The notes under the pieces were generated by a model that did no database searches, had not been told where the DNA came from, and saw nothing but the letters and a program-made list of their open reading frames with translations. Of a stretch of 15,286 nt of DNA, positions 6,935 to 13,037 are shown piece after piece. Origin of the DNA: Patescibacteria group bacterium. Its GTDB lineage: Bacteria; Patescibacteriota; Minisyncoccia; Minisyncoccales; UBA10102. Both the position numbers and the translations under genes were made by a program. Location: assembly GCA_018816925.1 (NCBI GenBank), contig JAHIUP010000036.1, positions 1 through 15,286 of the forward strand. Reading direction: 5' to 3'. How positions within the stretch are numbered: position 1 is the stretch's first letter; each line of letters begins with the position of its first letter.

Positions 6935-7519
6935 TTAGGGCTTGGGCGCGGCAAGAGATTCCTCTAGTTCCTCCCCCAAGCGTTCCTTGCGCTGCCGGAG
7001 CTCTTTCTTGAGTTCTACCATACGAAGTTCCCTGCCTACGGCAAGACGTCGGAACCTCTCAAGCTCTTTCATCTTTTCTTCCATGGCTTCCGTGCGCTCT
7101 TGCACCTTCTGTTCCAAATTGCCGGTCAACTCTTCAAGCTCCCGGGTACGGGCGCGCACGCGGACCTCAAAAATATTGCGCACATCCTTCACCTCCCCTT
7201 TCTCTGTGGCGAGCCGAGAGAGCATATCGTTGAGCTCGCGCGTAAGAGAGCGCAGTTCTGTAAGTCGGGCCGGAGGAACGCGCACGGTCAAATCTCCTCC
7301 GGCTGCCCTGCGAATCGCCTTACGCATCTTCATAATAGGAAGAAGTACGCCTCTGCTCACAAGGAACACGAGAACAACAGTAGACGCAATGCCCGTAAGC
7401 GAGGCGCACATCAAGGTAAGGGACGCCTCCGCATGCAGGGCAAACCAGAGGGAAACAGCGCTCCCCGTAATGAGGAGAAAAGCTACCGCACGGGTGATTC
7501 CGGTAAGGGAAATGCGCAT
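6935..7519 (-). CDS. Membrane HAMP-domain coiled-coil protein without kinase domain
   Basis: The product is 194 residues from the ATG at 7519, which overlaps the polA stop as TGATG. Two hydrophobic segments (about 8-28 and 33-56) are separated by only a few residues, so there is almost no external domain. A HAMP linker follows at about 57-110 (PIMKMRKAIR, GDLTVRV, ELRSLTRELNDMLSRL). A long charged coiled coil then runs to the end (about 115-190), including LEQKVQERTEAMEEKMKELERF and VGRELRMVELKKEL. The same LEEKVQERT-type coiled coil occurs in the histidine kinase of this operon. There is no catalytic domain. It looks like the membrane half of a receptor whose kinase is encoded separately. 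An upstream start at 7546 would add nine residues and a 28 nt overlap with polA. Confidence 0.8.
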   Translation of the reverse strand: MRISLTGITRAVAFLLITGSAVSLWFALHAEASLTLMCASLTGIASTVVLVFLVSRGVLLPIMKMRKAIRRAAGGDLTVRVPPARLTELRSLTRELNDMLSRLATEKGEVKDVRNIFEVRVRARTRELEELTGNLEQKVQERTEAMEEKMKELERFRRLAVGRELRMVELKKELRQRKERLGEELEESLAAPKP

Positions 7520-9696
7520 CAGGAGAGGGGAGATAGGGTCTGCCAATTTGCTCCCGCCTTCACGTCCGCTCGGAGAGACACACGCAAGGAACAGGCCCGC
7601 TCCATAAGCCGCGCAAATTCGGGAGCTACTTGGTGTAGTATATCATCGCGGACTTCGAACAACAATTCATCGTGAATCTGCAAGAGCATACGCACGTTCT
7701 TGTCTGACCGGAAGGCCTCATAAATGTCCACCATCGCCTGCTTCGTAATATCTGCGGCCGTTCCTTGTATCCCATGATTCACTGCCATGCGCTCGGCCGC
7801 CGCGCGCAGCTGGGGTGTACGCGAATGTATATCGGGCAGATACCTCCTTCTCCCCCACAGGGTCTCCGCGTACCCGAGCTCCCGGACCTGCTCAAGAACT
7901 CCCTCCAGATATCCCTGGATACCGGGGAATCGCTCAAAATATGCGTCTATGAAGGCCTGCGCTTCCTCGTACGACACCTCCGCGGCCCTGGCGAACCCCC
8001 GAGCCCCCATGCCATAGAGCACTCCGAAGTTAAGGGCCTTTGCTCTGGCACGCATTTCTTTGGAGACATCCTCTGCCTTCACGCCGAATACCTCCGAAGC
8101 CGTCCTCACGTGAATGTCTTCCCCGCGCTCAAAGGCCTCCCGAAGCTTCTCTTCGTCTGCAAGGTGGGCCGCTATGCGAAGCTCCATCTGGGAATAGTCG
8201 CACGAGACAAACTTCCATCCTCGTTCTGCCACGAATCCTTCCCGTATTCTCTTGCCCCATTCCCCTTGCGCGGGAACGTTCTGGAGATTCGGGGCAGAAG
8301 AGCTCATGCGCCCGGTAGCTGTACCCAGTTGATCAAAGTGGGTGTGAATTCTTCCCGCCTCATCGGCCGCCCGGGGAAGGGGAATCGCATAGGTGTTGGA
8401 AAGTTTAGAAAGTTCCCTGTACTGAAAGAGCTTGCGCACAATGGGATGAAGGCCTTGAAGCTTCTCCAGTTCAGGGGAGGCCGTAGACACGACTCCTTTC
8501 GGGGTCTTGCGCAGCCCCTTGGAGGAAAGGTGGAGTTCCTCAAAGAGTACCCGGGAAAGTTGGGCGGGCGAGTTTACGTTGAAGGCATGGCCGACTGCCG
8601 CATGTATCGCCTTCTCCTGTTTCTTGAGCTCCTTTGCCATTTCTTGCGCAAGCTTGCGGAAATGCTCCCTATCTATCTTCACGCCGTATTCTTCCATGGA
8701 ACGAAGTACGGGAATGAGCTTGAGCTCGAGGTCTCGCACTTTCTCTGAAAGCACCTCTTCCGCAAAAAGACGCTCTATCTTCTCTCGGGCCCCATCCTGT
8801 TCTTCGTGTTCCTCTCGAAGCTCGGGGAGCCGGTCGGCAAGCGAGCGGAACTCATACCTGCCCAGAAACTCCCGCACTTCCTTCTTGTCAAAGGAGCCCC
8901 ACGAAAGCTTGGGGAGATCAAATGCCACGGGAACGGCGCGCTCGATGCGGCCGAGCTCCCGGCTCACGAAAGCAAGGTCCTTGCCTTTCTTCAGCTTCTC
9001 TGCCACGCCCTTGGAAATAGCAGGATCTCCTGCCCCCAAGGCCTCGTACACGCCCTCAAGCGTGCCAAATGAGGAAAGAAGCTGGATTGCGGTCTTCTTC
9101 CCTACCCCCTTCACGCCGGGGATGTTGTCTGAGGCGTCTCCCGCAAGCCCCTTGAAGTCGGATAACTGGCCTGGCTCCAGGCCTCCGAAATGCTCCCTTA
9201 CCTTGTCCACGTCATAGAGCTGGGATTGCTGTACGCCTTTTGCGTAGTACACATTTGTATTCCCATCCACGAGCTGGAGTATATCGAGGTCTCCGCTTAC
9301 GAGCACCGTCTCCACTCCCTTGGGCGCCTTGGCAGCTAGGGTGCCCAAAAGGTCGTCTGCCTCATACCCCTGCTTCTCAAACACGGGAACCCCGAGCTTT
9401 GCCAAGGCCTCCTTCACAAGAGGAATCTGCGCATACAGTTCATCGGGAGCCGCCACCCTTTGCGCCTTGTACTCTCCAAACCGCTCTTGACGCTTGGTGG
9501 GACCTGGGAGATCAAAGGCCGCCGCCACATAAGAAGGCCTCGTTTCTTTTACTGCCTTGAATAGCACTGCAAGAAACCCGTAAAGCGCGTTCACCAGCTC
9601 ACCCTTCGAGGTGCTCAAAGGAGGCAAGGCGTGGTAGGCCCGGTGAATGATTGAGTTCGCGTCCAGAACGAGAAGGCGCTCTTTTTTCTTTGGCAT
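7519..9696 (-). CDS. polA: DNA polymerase I lacking the 3'-5' exonuclease domain
   Basis: Family A polymerase of Okazaki-fragment processing and repair synthesis. The product is 725 residues from the ATG at 9696. The 5' nuclease (about 1-290) shows LLVLDANSIIHRA, EADD, SGDLD and the helix-hairpin-helix region GDASDNIPGVKGVGKKTA. A charged linker of about 30-35 residues follows (rich in E and R), then the polymerase. Motif A is CDYSQMELR with D500. Motif B is the O-helix KALNFGVLYGMG, which carries Phe at the ddNTP-discrimination site. Motif C is IHDELL with D676. The spacing of D500 to D676 equals that of Taq (610 to 785) within one residue. However, motif A lies 110 residues earlier than in Taq, so even the vestigial exonuclease fold is gone. 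It heads the minus-strand operon. The TTG at 9714 is a less likely start, because a -10-like box lies over it. Confidence 0.96.
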   Translation of the reverse strand: MPKKKERLLVLDANSIIHRAYHALPPLSTSKGELVNALYGFLAVLFKAVKETRPSYVAAAFDLPGPTKRQERFGEYKAQRVAAPDELYAQIPLVKEALAKLGVPVFEKQGYEADDLLGTLAAKAPKGVETVLVSGDLDILQLVDGNTNVYYAKGVQQSQLYDVDKVREHFGGLEPGQLSDFKGLAGDASDNIPGVKGVGKKTAIQLLSSFGTLEGVYEALGAGDPAISKGVAEKLKKGKDLAFVSRELGRIERAVPVAFDLPKLSWGSFDKKEVREFLGRYEFRSLADRLPELREEHEEQDGAREKIERLFAEEVLSEKVRDLELKLIPVLRSMEEYGVKIDREHFRKLAQEMAKELKKQEKAIHAAVGHAFNVNSPAQLSRVLFEELHLSSKGLRKTPKGVVSTASPELEKLQGLHPIVRKLFQYRELSKLSNTYAIPLPRAADEAGRIHTHFDQLGTATGRMSSSAPNLQNVPAQGEWGKRIREGFVAERGWKFVSCDYSQMELRIAAHLADEEKLREAFERGEDIHVRTASEVFGVKAEDVSKEMRARAKALNFGVLYGMGARGFARAAEVSYEEAQAFIDAYFERFPGIQGYLEGVLEQVRELGYAETLWGRRRYLPDIHSRTPQLRAAAERMAVNHGIQGTAADITKQAMVDIYEAFRSDKNVRMLLQIHDELLFEVRDDILHQVAPEFARLMERACSLRVSLRADVKAGANWQTLSPLS

Positions 9697-9702
9697 AATT
9701 CC

Positions 9703-9741
9703 ATGGTACCCCAAAAGGGAAAGACCAAGTAGTACTTGATC
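9703..9741 (-). promoter_or_regulatory. Candidate polA promoter region with a 19 bp palindrome
   Basis: A -10-like TACCAT (9708-9703) lies 6 nt before the polA ATG at 9696, again predicting a leaderless transcript. No good -35 is seen at 16-18 nt. Instead, that position is covered by a palindrome of 9+1+9 bp at 9723-9741 (core CAAGTA-G-TACTTG, one mismatched pair), which could be an activator or repressor site. The evidence is pattern only. Confidence 0.35.
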
Positions 9742-9805
9742 TCTGTATTACTATTGCAAGATGCGCCCTTGCGGGCTCTTTGTGGAAAAAAATACGAACC
9801 ACGGA

Positions 9806-9830
9806 ATGTGTGAGGCCCGGCCTCACACAT
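9806..9830. repeat. Left REP-like palindrome
   Basis: Twelve-base arms ATGTGTGAGGCC and GGCCTCACACAT around a single central C. It contains the TGA stop of the transposase (9825-9823, minus strand). As RNA it would form a strong hairpin at the 3' end of the transposase message. A run of T residues on that strand follows about 13 nt later (around 9793-9787), too far for a classical terminator. Confidence 0.85.
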
Positions 9831-10548
9831 CCTCCAGGGTGAGGTGAGAAATTGCTTCATGCTTTTTTCCGGCGAGAACCGCGGCAACAAAATCAGGATA
9901 GGCTTTTGGCACAGGGAACATATGCTCAAAAATACCTTTTTCTATAATAATGGAGTTACGAAACCCGAGGTAATCTAAATGGCTGCTCCAGGGGTATTCT
10001 TCGGCATAGCGCAGTACCTTCTCCACGTTTCCTATGCCTTCTTCTTTCCAGTTTGGCGCCACAAAGTTAGCCGGGTTGAGCACATTAATGTAGACCAGTA
10101 GATATTGGAGATATAGGTCTTTATCTACTAGTACATTCTTAAACCTGCCCTGGAATAGAGGTCCAACCCTCTCATGCTTTTTATTGAAAAATGCCGCATA
10201 TCCGGTTCCGAGTTTATGCATAAACTGCGTTACGCCGCCCTCGCGAATTTCTTCCACGAGTAGATGATAATGGTTGTCTATAATGCAGTACGCCAAAATC
10301 CGCACGAGCTTTTCTCGTTCGTGCTCCGGGTTTACCACGTAGTCGCGCAATACCCTCAAATTCAGCTCTCCGCGTTGGCGCTCAAGCTCCCACAGCACAC
10401 GGTTTGTGCTTTTTACGTCATTGAACAGACAAAGCCCCTGCAAAAACCGCCAGTAGTCCCCCTCTTCTGCGTAAATGGAGCATTTGGCAACTCCCCGGTT
10501 ATAAATATGGTAGATTGATCCTACGGCAAACGGGTATTTCCTTTTCAT
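9823..10548 (-). CDS. REP-associated tyrosine (Y1 / IS200-like) transposase
   Basis: A single-strand HUH transposase of 241 residues. The metal-binding HUH motif is H93-Y94-H95 (DNHYHLLVEE). The probable nucleophile is Y117 (TGYAAFFNKKHERVGPLFQG), followed by the RAYT-typical GPLFQGRFKN. The N-terminus AVGSIYHIYNRGV is also typical (YH-NRG). Length is in the RAYT range (roughly 200-250), longer than IS200 TnpA (about 150). The reading frame is intact, so it may be active. The last codons and the stop are formed by the left palindrome. The right palindrome begins 33 nt upstream of the ATG. No Shine-Dalgarno sequence is evident. Confidence 0.9.
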   Translation of the reverse strand: MKRKYPFAVGSIYHIYNRGVAKCSIYAEEGDYWRFLQGLCLFNDVKSTNRVLWELERQRGELNLRVLRDYVVNPEHEREKLVRILAYCIIDNHYHLLVEEIREGGVTQFMHKLGTGYAAFFNKKHERVGPLFQGRFKNVLVDKDLYLQYLLVYINVLNPANFVAPNWKEEGIGNVEKVLRYAEEYPWSSHLDYLGFRNSIIIEKGIFEHMFPVPKAYPDFVAAVLAGKKHEAISHLTLEDV

Positions 10549-10581
10549 AAAATTCAGAAGGACACGGGGGCAAGGGGAGGG

Positions 10582-10620
10582 GAATAGGATGTGTGAGGCC
10601 CGGCCTCACACATCCTATTC
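10582..10620. repeat. Right REP-like palindrome (39 nt)
   Basis: Perfect arms of 19 bases (GAATAGGATGTGTGAGGCC and its complement) around a central C. The inner 28 bases (10589-10616) are identical to the left copy at 9806-9833. It separates the transposase from the candidate structured RNA at 10622-10727. Confidence 0.88.
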
Positions 10621-10621
10621 A

Positions 10622-10727
10622 GCGTCCGATGCGGCTCGTCTTCCGAAAAGATGGACTCGTTAAGGGTGGAATCCTTGGTCCGCCAGGAATTCCCCGGACA
10701 CCGGAAGGGGACTGCCGCACCGAACGC
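10622..10727 (-). ncRNA. Candidate 106 nt structured RNA, identity unknown
   Basis: Reading the minus strand, positions 10727-10714 (GCGTTCGGTGCGGC) pair with 10635-10622 over 14 bp. Two of these pairs are G-U wobbles that would be A-C mismatches on the plus strand, so the fold belongs to the minus-strand RNA. Inside, 10693-10683 and 10678-10668 form an 11 bp hairpin with loop CGGA, with one mismatch and one wobble. A smaller UCUU...GAAGA hairpin also fits. A TAGAAT -10 (10739-10734) puts the transcript start at the first base of the outer stem. It does not show the conserved bases of SRP RNA, tmRNA or RNase P RNA. It could also be the folded leader of the transposase message, which is on the same strand. 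Confidence 0.5.
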
Positions 10728-10733
10728 GTTTCT

Positions 10734-10760
10734 ATTCTACCTCATATATTGCCTTTTCAA
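10734..10760 (-). promoter_or_regulatory. Promoter for the 106 nt candidate RNA
   Basis: -35 TTGAAA (10760-10755) and -10 TAGAAT (10739-10734), with a short 15 nt spacer. TATTGA at 17 nt is an alternative -35. The predicted start at about 10727 coincides with the base of the RNA's outer stem. The site overlaps the end of the tsaE remnant. Confidence 0.45.
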
Positions 10761-11025
10761 TATTCCAAGATCTGCTTCCACTCGCCCTTCGTACTGAAGG
10801 AAATGCGGACCGCAGAAGAAGGGAGGAGGGATTCTGCGCGGTCTGCCTGCTCCACGAGAACCGCGTTCTTCGGGTCTTGGACAATCCGCTCCCATCCGAG
10901 CTCCAGAAGTTCTTAAGCATCCGCTTCCGAGTTGACCCGTGAACGCTACAACGGCGGCTTCCGTTCTCATTATTTTCTTCTCTCCCAACATGCGTTTCGC
11001 AAGGGGAATGGGAAACGAATTTCAT
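10757..11025 (-). pseudogene. tsaE: Degraded tsaE (tRNA t6A biosynthesis ATPase) remnant
   Basis: TsaE is the small P-loop ATPase of the TsaB-TsaD complex that makes t6A on ANN-decoding tRNAs. Pieces of it are spread over the three minus-strand frames. Frame 1 from the ATG at 11025 gives MKFVSHSPCETH. After a frameshift near 10990, frame 2 gives LGEKKIMRTEAAVVAFTGQLGSG, the start of the P-loop. At that point about 60-65 codons are missing, including the catalytic Lys and the DLYRL region. Frame 3 resumes as DA-stop-ELLELGWERIVQDPK, then AVLVEQADRAESLLP, and ends at the TGA at 10757-10759. Three independent lesions argue against a sequencing error. A working tsaE would be expected elsewhere in the genome. 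Confidence 0.75.
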
Positions 11026-11035
11026 GCGTCTTCAA

Positions 11036-11063
11036 TTGACTTTTGAGCGGTCTTAGGTAGCAT
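11036..11063 (+). promoter_or_regulatory. Promoter of the 168-aa gene / ATPase operon, predicted leaderless
   Basis: -35 TTGACT (11036-11041), a 16 nt spacer, and -10 TAGCAT (11058-11063). The -10 ends 6 nt before the ATG at 11070, so transcription should begin at or next to the start codon. The -10-to-ATG layout matches that of polA. Confidence 0.5.
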
Positions 11064-11069
11064 GGAGCT

Positions 11070-11576
11070 ATGAAACGGAGAACGGTACAGATTACGCTTC
11101 GAGGGATTGCGCCCTGGATTTCCGAGATATCTTACGAAAAAGGCGCGACAGACGTGAAACTATACTTCACGCTCGCCACGGACAGCTTCTCCGCGAAAGA
11201 CGTGCTCGTGAACTCCAGTCCTCCAACGGAAAACATTGTAGCTCGAATCCTTCAGAAACTCGAATATCTGCCAGCGGCCGGCCTCTCCATCGCCACCCTC
11301 TCTACGGATGAGCTCGAGGGAAACATCCAACAACTCCCGGCAGCGGCAGGCAATCTTCGGGAGCGCCTTGGTCCGCAACACGGGTTCCTTCTCTTGTACC
11401 AACCAGGAAGGCAGGTTTGCTGGCAAGGCATACTCTGTGGAGGCAATACCAAAACCAAAGCGATTCTCCTTGGCGCATTCCAGGGAAAAGAAAAAGGTCC
11501 TTGGGCGCTGTTTTCCTTGGGAGGACTGGATGGCGAGGCGGCGCGCGCCCGCCTCTTGGGTTCCCTTATTCCATGA
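11070..11576 (+). CDS. Uncharacterised 168-aa protein upstream of PilB/GspE-type ATPase
   Basis: I do not recognise the family. The 168-residue product has no signal peptide or membrane segment. The N-terminal half is predicted mixed beta/alpha (TVQITLRGIAPWISEISYEK, VKLYFTLATDSF). The C-terminal half has a beta-rich stretch (HGFLLLYQPGRQVCWQGILCGG, ILLGAFQGKEKGPWALFSLGGL). The stop overlaps the start of the ATPase gene as ATGA, so the two are translationally coupled and probably act together. Since the ATPase lacks the usual N-terminal domain, this protein may supply a docking or regulatory function. That is inference from position only. The start is supported by the promoter ending 6 nt upstream and by the absence of other nearby candidates. 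Confidence 0.7.
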   Translation: MKRRTVQITLRGIAPWISEISYEKGATDVKLYFTLATDSFSAKDVLVNSSPPTENIVARILQKLEYLPAAGLSIATLSTDELEGNIQQLPAAAGNLRERLGPQHGFLLLYQPGRQVCWQGILCGGNTKTKAILLGAFQGKEKGPWALFSLGGLDGEAARARLLGSLIP

Positions 11577-12862
11577 ACGCTTCCTCGACAGCTGGGAAGA
11601 CGGAGGCGCTCCAGATACCAGAAAGCGTCTCTCAAGGGGCCTCCAATATCCAGGCCTTTGCCGAGCTTCCTGATTTCTTGAAAGATATGGAGACGCTCAA
11701 CGCGACCCAGGGGCTCTCCCTTTTGCTGGCGGCGGCCCTACAAACGCGAGCTTCCGATGTGCATCTGGAAACAAAGGATGATTCCGCGGAGGTGCGCTTT
11801 CGAGTAGATGGCATGCTCCAGGAGGCGGGTTCCCTTTCCCCCAAAAGCTACGGCCAGCTCCTCTCCCGCATCAAGCTGGTGTCGGGTATCAAGCTAAATG
11901 TCACGGAGCGGCCACAGGATGGGAGATTCGCCTTCCGCCCGGGCAAAGGCGGAGCGATTGAGGTAAGAAGCTCCACGCTTCCGACAGAATATGGAGAATC
12001 CGTGGTCTTGCGCATCCTAGACCCCAAAAACCTGGTAGACATGGGGAAACTTGGGCTCCGAGAAGACCTCTTTGCGCTCTTTGAGGAAGAAATCCAAAAG
12101 CCCCACGGCATGATACTCGTGACCGGGCCCACGGGCTCGGGAAAAACCACCACCCTGTACGCGTTCCTAAAACATATTCAGAGCACGGAAAAGAAAATCC
12201 TCACTATTGAGGACCCCATCGAATACCGCCTAAAAGGAATCTCCCAGACCCAGGCGGACCAGAGCAAGGAGTATGACTTCGCTTCAGGACTGACAGCCCT
12301 TCTCCGCCAAGATCCGGATGTTATTCTCGTGGGAGAGATACGGGACGGCAGTACCGCAAAGACCGCGCTTCAGGCGGCACTCACGGGCCATCTTGTATTC
12401 AGCACGCTCCACACCAATGAGGCAGCGGGCACCGTATCTCGGCTCTTGAGTTTGGGGGCCACGGCGGCAAACATTGCGCCCGCCCTTAACCTTATCATTG
12501 CCCAGCGCCTCGTACGCAAGGTATGCGGGTGCGCGAAACTCCGAAGTCCCACCAAGGAAGAGCAAGAAAAACTCCAAAAGGCGCTCCAGGGCATACCCCA
12601 AAAACCACGCATCCTGCAAGTGGCAGAGATTCAGGGTTGCGCCAAATGCGGGGGCACGGGATACTTGGGAAGGACGGGAATCTTTGAGGGGCTTCAGGTA
12701 GATGAAGAAACAGAAAACTTTCTTTCCAACTCGCCGTCCAGCGCACAGCTCAAGACATTTGCGAAAAAGAAAAAGATGACGACCCTATACCAGGACGGTA
12801 TGCGAAAAGCGGCGGAAGGAATCACCGCCATAGAGGAAGTGGAGAGAGTAGCGGCATCCTAA
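11573..12862 (+). CDS. PilB/GspE-family secretion or type IV pilus assembly ATPase, N-terminally short
   Basis: A hexameric ATPase that powers assembly of type IV pili or type II secretion pseudopili at the inner membrane. The protein has 429 residues, versus about 550-570 for PilB/GspE. The N-terminal GSPII_E_N (MshEN) domain is absent. The N2-like domain starts near residue 45 (LLLAAALQTRASDVHLE, FRVDGML). It is followed by Walker A GPTGSGKT (185-192), the Asp box TIEDPIE (211-217), Walker B DVILVGEIRD (249-258) and the His box GHLVFSTLHTNEA (272-284). The metal-binding region has C318-G-C320 and C356-AK-C359. The first pair is CxC instead of the usual CxxC. The presence of the Cys region favours PilB/GspE over PilT. 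The start at 11573 (ATGA overlap) is preferred to the much earlier ATG at 11417, which would overlap the upstream gene by 160 nt. Confidence 0.9.
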   Translation: MNASSTAGKTEALQIPESVSQGASNIQAFAELPDFLKDMETLNATQGLSLLLAAALQTRASDVHLETKDDSAEVRFRVDGMLQEAGSLSPKSYGQLLSRIKLVSGIKLNVTERPQDGRFAFRPGKGGAIEVRSSTLPTEYGESVVLRILDPKNLVDMGKLGLREDLFALFEEEIQKPHGMILVTGPTGSGKTTTLYAFLKHIQSTEKKILTIEDPIEYRLKGISQTQADQSKEYDFASGLTALLRQDPDVILVGEIRDGSTAKTALQAALTGHLVFSTLHTNEAAGTVSRLLSLGATAANIAPALNLIIAQRLVRKVCGCAKLRSPTKEEQEKLQKALQGIPQKPRILQVAEIQGCAKCGGTGYLGRTGIFEGLQVDEETENFLSNSPSSAQLKTFAKKKKMTTLYQDGMRKAAEGITAIEEVERVAAS

Positions 12863-13031
12863 CAAAAATCCCCGTAAAGGGTTGGGGGCAAACTTTCGTG
12901 GTCCCACCAAAGTCCAGGATTCCCCCGAGGAGAAGCTCCGCCTCCGCCTTTCGGCGGAAACCGGGCCATCCAAATGTCTAAGTAGGAATCCCTGACGCCC
13001 CCAACCCTTTACGGGGGTTCCGTAAGAGAGC
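12861..13031 (-). ncRNA. Probable small non-coding RNA (about 170 nt), identity unknown
   Basis: A perfect-consensus minus-strand promoter (13066-13038) predicts transcription from about 13031. The RNA closes on itself: 13016-12997 pairs perfectly with 12889-12870 (20 bp, GCCCCCAACCCTTTACGGGG). Inside are a 7 bp helix (12991-12985 with 12923-12917), a hairpin with a GAAA tetraloop (12958-12943), and a hairpin on the 3' side (12913-12892). The closing stem is followed by AUUUUUGUU (12869-12861), which looks like a terminator tail. The length, long closing stem and small hairpin on the 3' side of the central loop resemble 6S RNA. I see no sequence proof, so 6S is only a possibility. SRP, tmRNA and RNase P signatures are not present. 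No protein-coding sense is seen in this interval. Confidence 0.65.
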
Positions 13032-13037
13032 ATAGAG

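Larger units (their letters stand above)
9806..10620 (-). mobile_element. REP/palindrome-flanked RAYT transposase unit
   Basis: A Y1 transposase gene is bracketed by two copies of an identical 28 bp sequence (9806-9833 and 10589-10616). Each consists of a palindrome ATGTGTGAGGCC-C-GGCCTCACACAT plus CCT. The right copy extends to perfect 19 bp arms (10582-10600 and 10602-10620). The transposase stop codon lies within the left palindrome. This matches the known arrangement of REP-associated tyrosine transposases with the hairpins they recognise. The exact cleavage sites cannot be determined from one copy. Confidence 0.75.

Noticed and set aside
8507..9217. Plus-strand 236-codon ORF opposite polA, and other long ORFs opposite uvrB, ruvB and yebC
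   Set aside because: Serine/arginine-rich shadow translations of well-supported genes on the other strand, with no domain sense.
9765..9776. Short GCCC/GGGC hairpin between polA and the transposase as a terminator
   Set aside because: The stem is only 4 bp, with no proper U-run on either strand.
10732..11025. Two overlapping minus-strand ORFs (97 and 84 codons) as independent small genes
   Set aside because: Each contains only part of a TsaE-like sequence, and the third frame carries the C-terminal part. The sense is explained by one broken gene.
11417..11572. Longer PilB-like start at ATG 11417 adding 52 residues
   Set aside because: The added stretch is rich in Arg, Gly and Trp with no family resemblance, and it lies within the upstream gene. 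The ATGA overlap at 11573 is a natural start.
12861..13031. Identification of the RNA as SRP, tmRNA or RNase P RNA
   Set aside because: The conserved SRP apical loop, the tRNA-like ends with a tag ORF, and the RNase P core motifs are not seen. The length also does not fit tmRNA or RNase P.
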